From Branchiostoma floridae (Eukaryota; Chordata; Leptocardii; Amphioxiformes; Branchiostomatidae): DNA of 64,000 nt. The DNA itself is not shown here. Numbering within the stretch: position 1 is the first letter of the stretch. The stretch spans positions 5,388,890 to 5,452,889 of the forward strand of contig NC_049979.1 in assembly GCF_000003815.2 (NCBI RefSeq), written 5' to 3'. More notes on this DNA, generated by a model. The model was not told the DNA's origin, did not search any database, and saw only the letters and a program-made list of their open reading frames with translations.

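Overview
This window is animal (metazoan) genomic DNA, most likely from a lancelet (Branchiostoma). Two things point there: a tRNA-derived SINE at 51575-51876 whose Ala-tRNA-like head and body match the abundant amphioxus SINE as I remember it, and a single chordate-type EHBP1 gene cut into many short exons by repeat-packed introns. The species is inferred, not proven. The scaffold is a draft: five N runs (851-973, 3601-3784, 8328-8427, 16193-16606, 23965-24585) interrupt it.

One protein-coding gene can be reconstructed with confidence: EH-domain-binding protein 1 (EHBP1), on the minus strand from beyond position 64000 to a stop codon at 21081-21083. Twenty-two exons were placed by hand with mutually consistent splice phases, giving 1,249 visible residues. 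They encode the end of the N-terminal C2 (NT-C2) domain, a disordered linker with six NPF motifs (EHD-protein ligands), a calponin-homology domain, a charged linker, a C-terminal bMERB (Rab-binding) coiled coil, and a terminal CaaX prenylation motif, CVIQ. Only the 5' part of the NT-C2 domain lies outside the window.

From 1 to about 20 kb no gene is recognisable. The region holds repeats, an apparent uncollapsed pair of haplotypes (7717-8225 and 8428-8935), LINE remnants, SINEs and unexplained unique sequence. From 20 to 64 kb the EHBP1 introns are filled with non-autonomous DNA transposons, whose terminal inverted repeats and target-site duplications can be read directly. They also hold LINE, mariner and Penelope-like fragments, and several GC-rich islands free of recognised repeats that could be regulatory DNA.

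The points most worth following up are: five hammerhead-ribozyme-like motifs in Penelope-like remnants; three EHBP1 exon edges copied into the neighbouring intron by local tandem duplication, leaving decoy splice sites; a group of MITE families sharing TA...TA ends and 9-bp target duplications; and the known EHBP1-OTX1 neighbourhood of vertebrates, which makes an Otx gene just beyond the left edge a testable prediction. No bacterial-type system (operon, CRISPR, toxin-antitoxin) is present.
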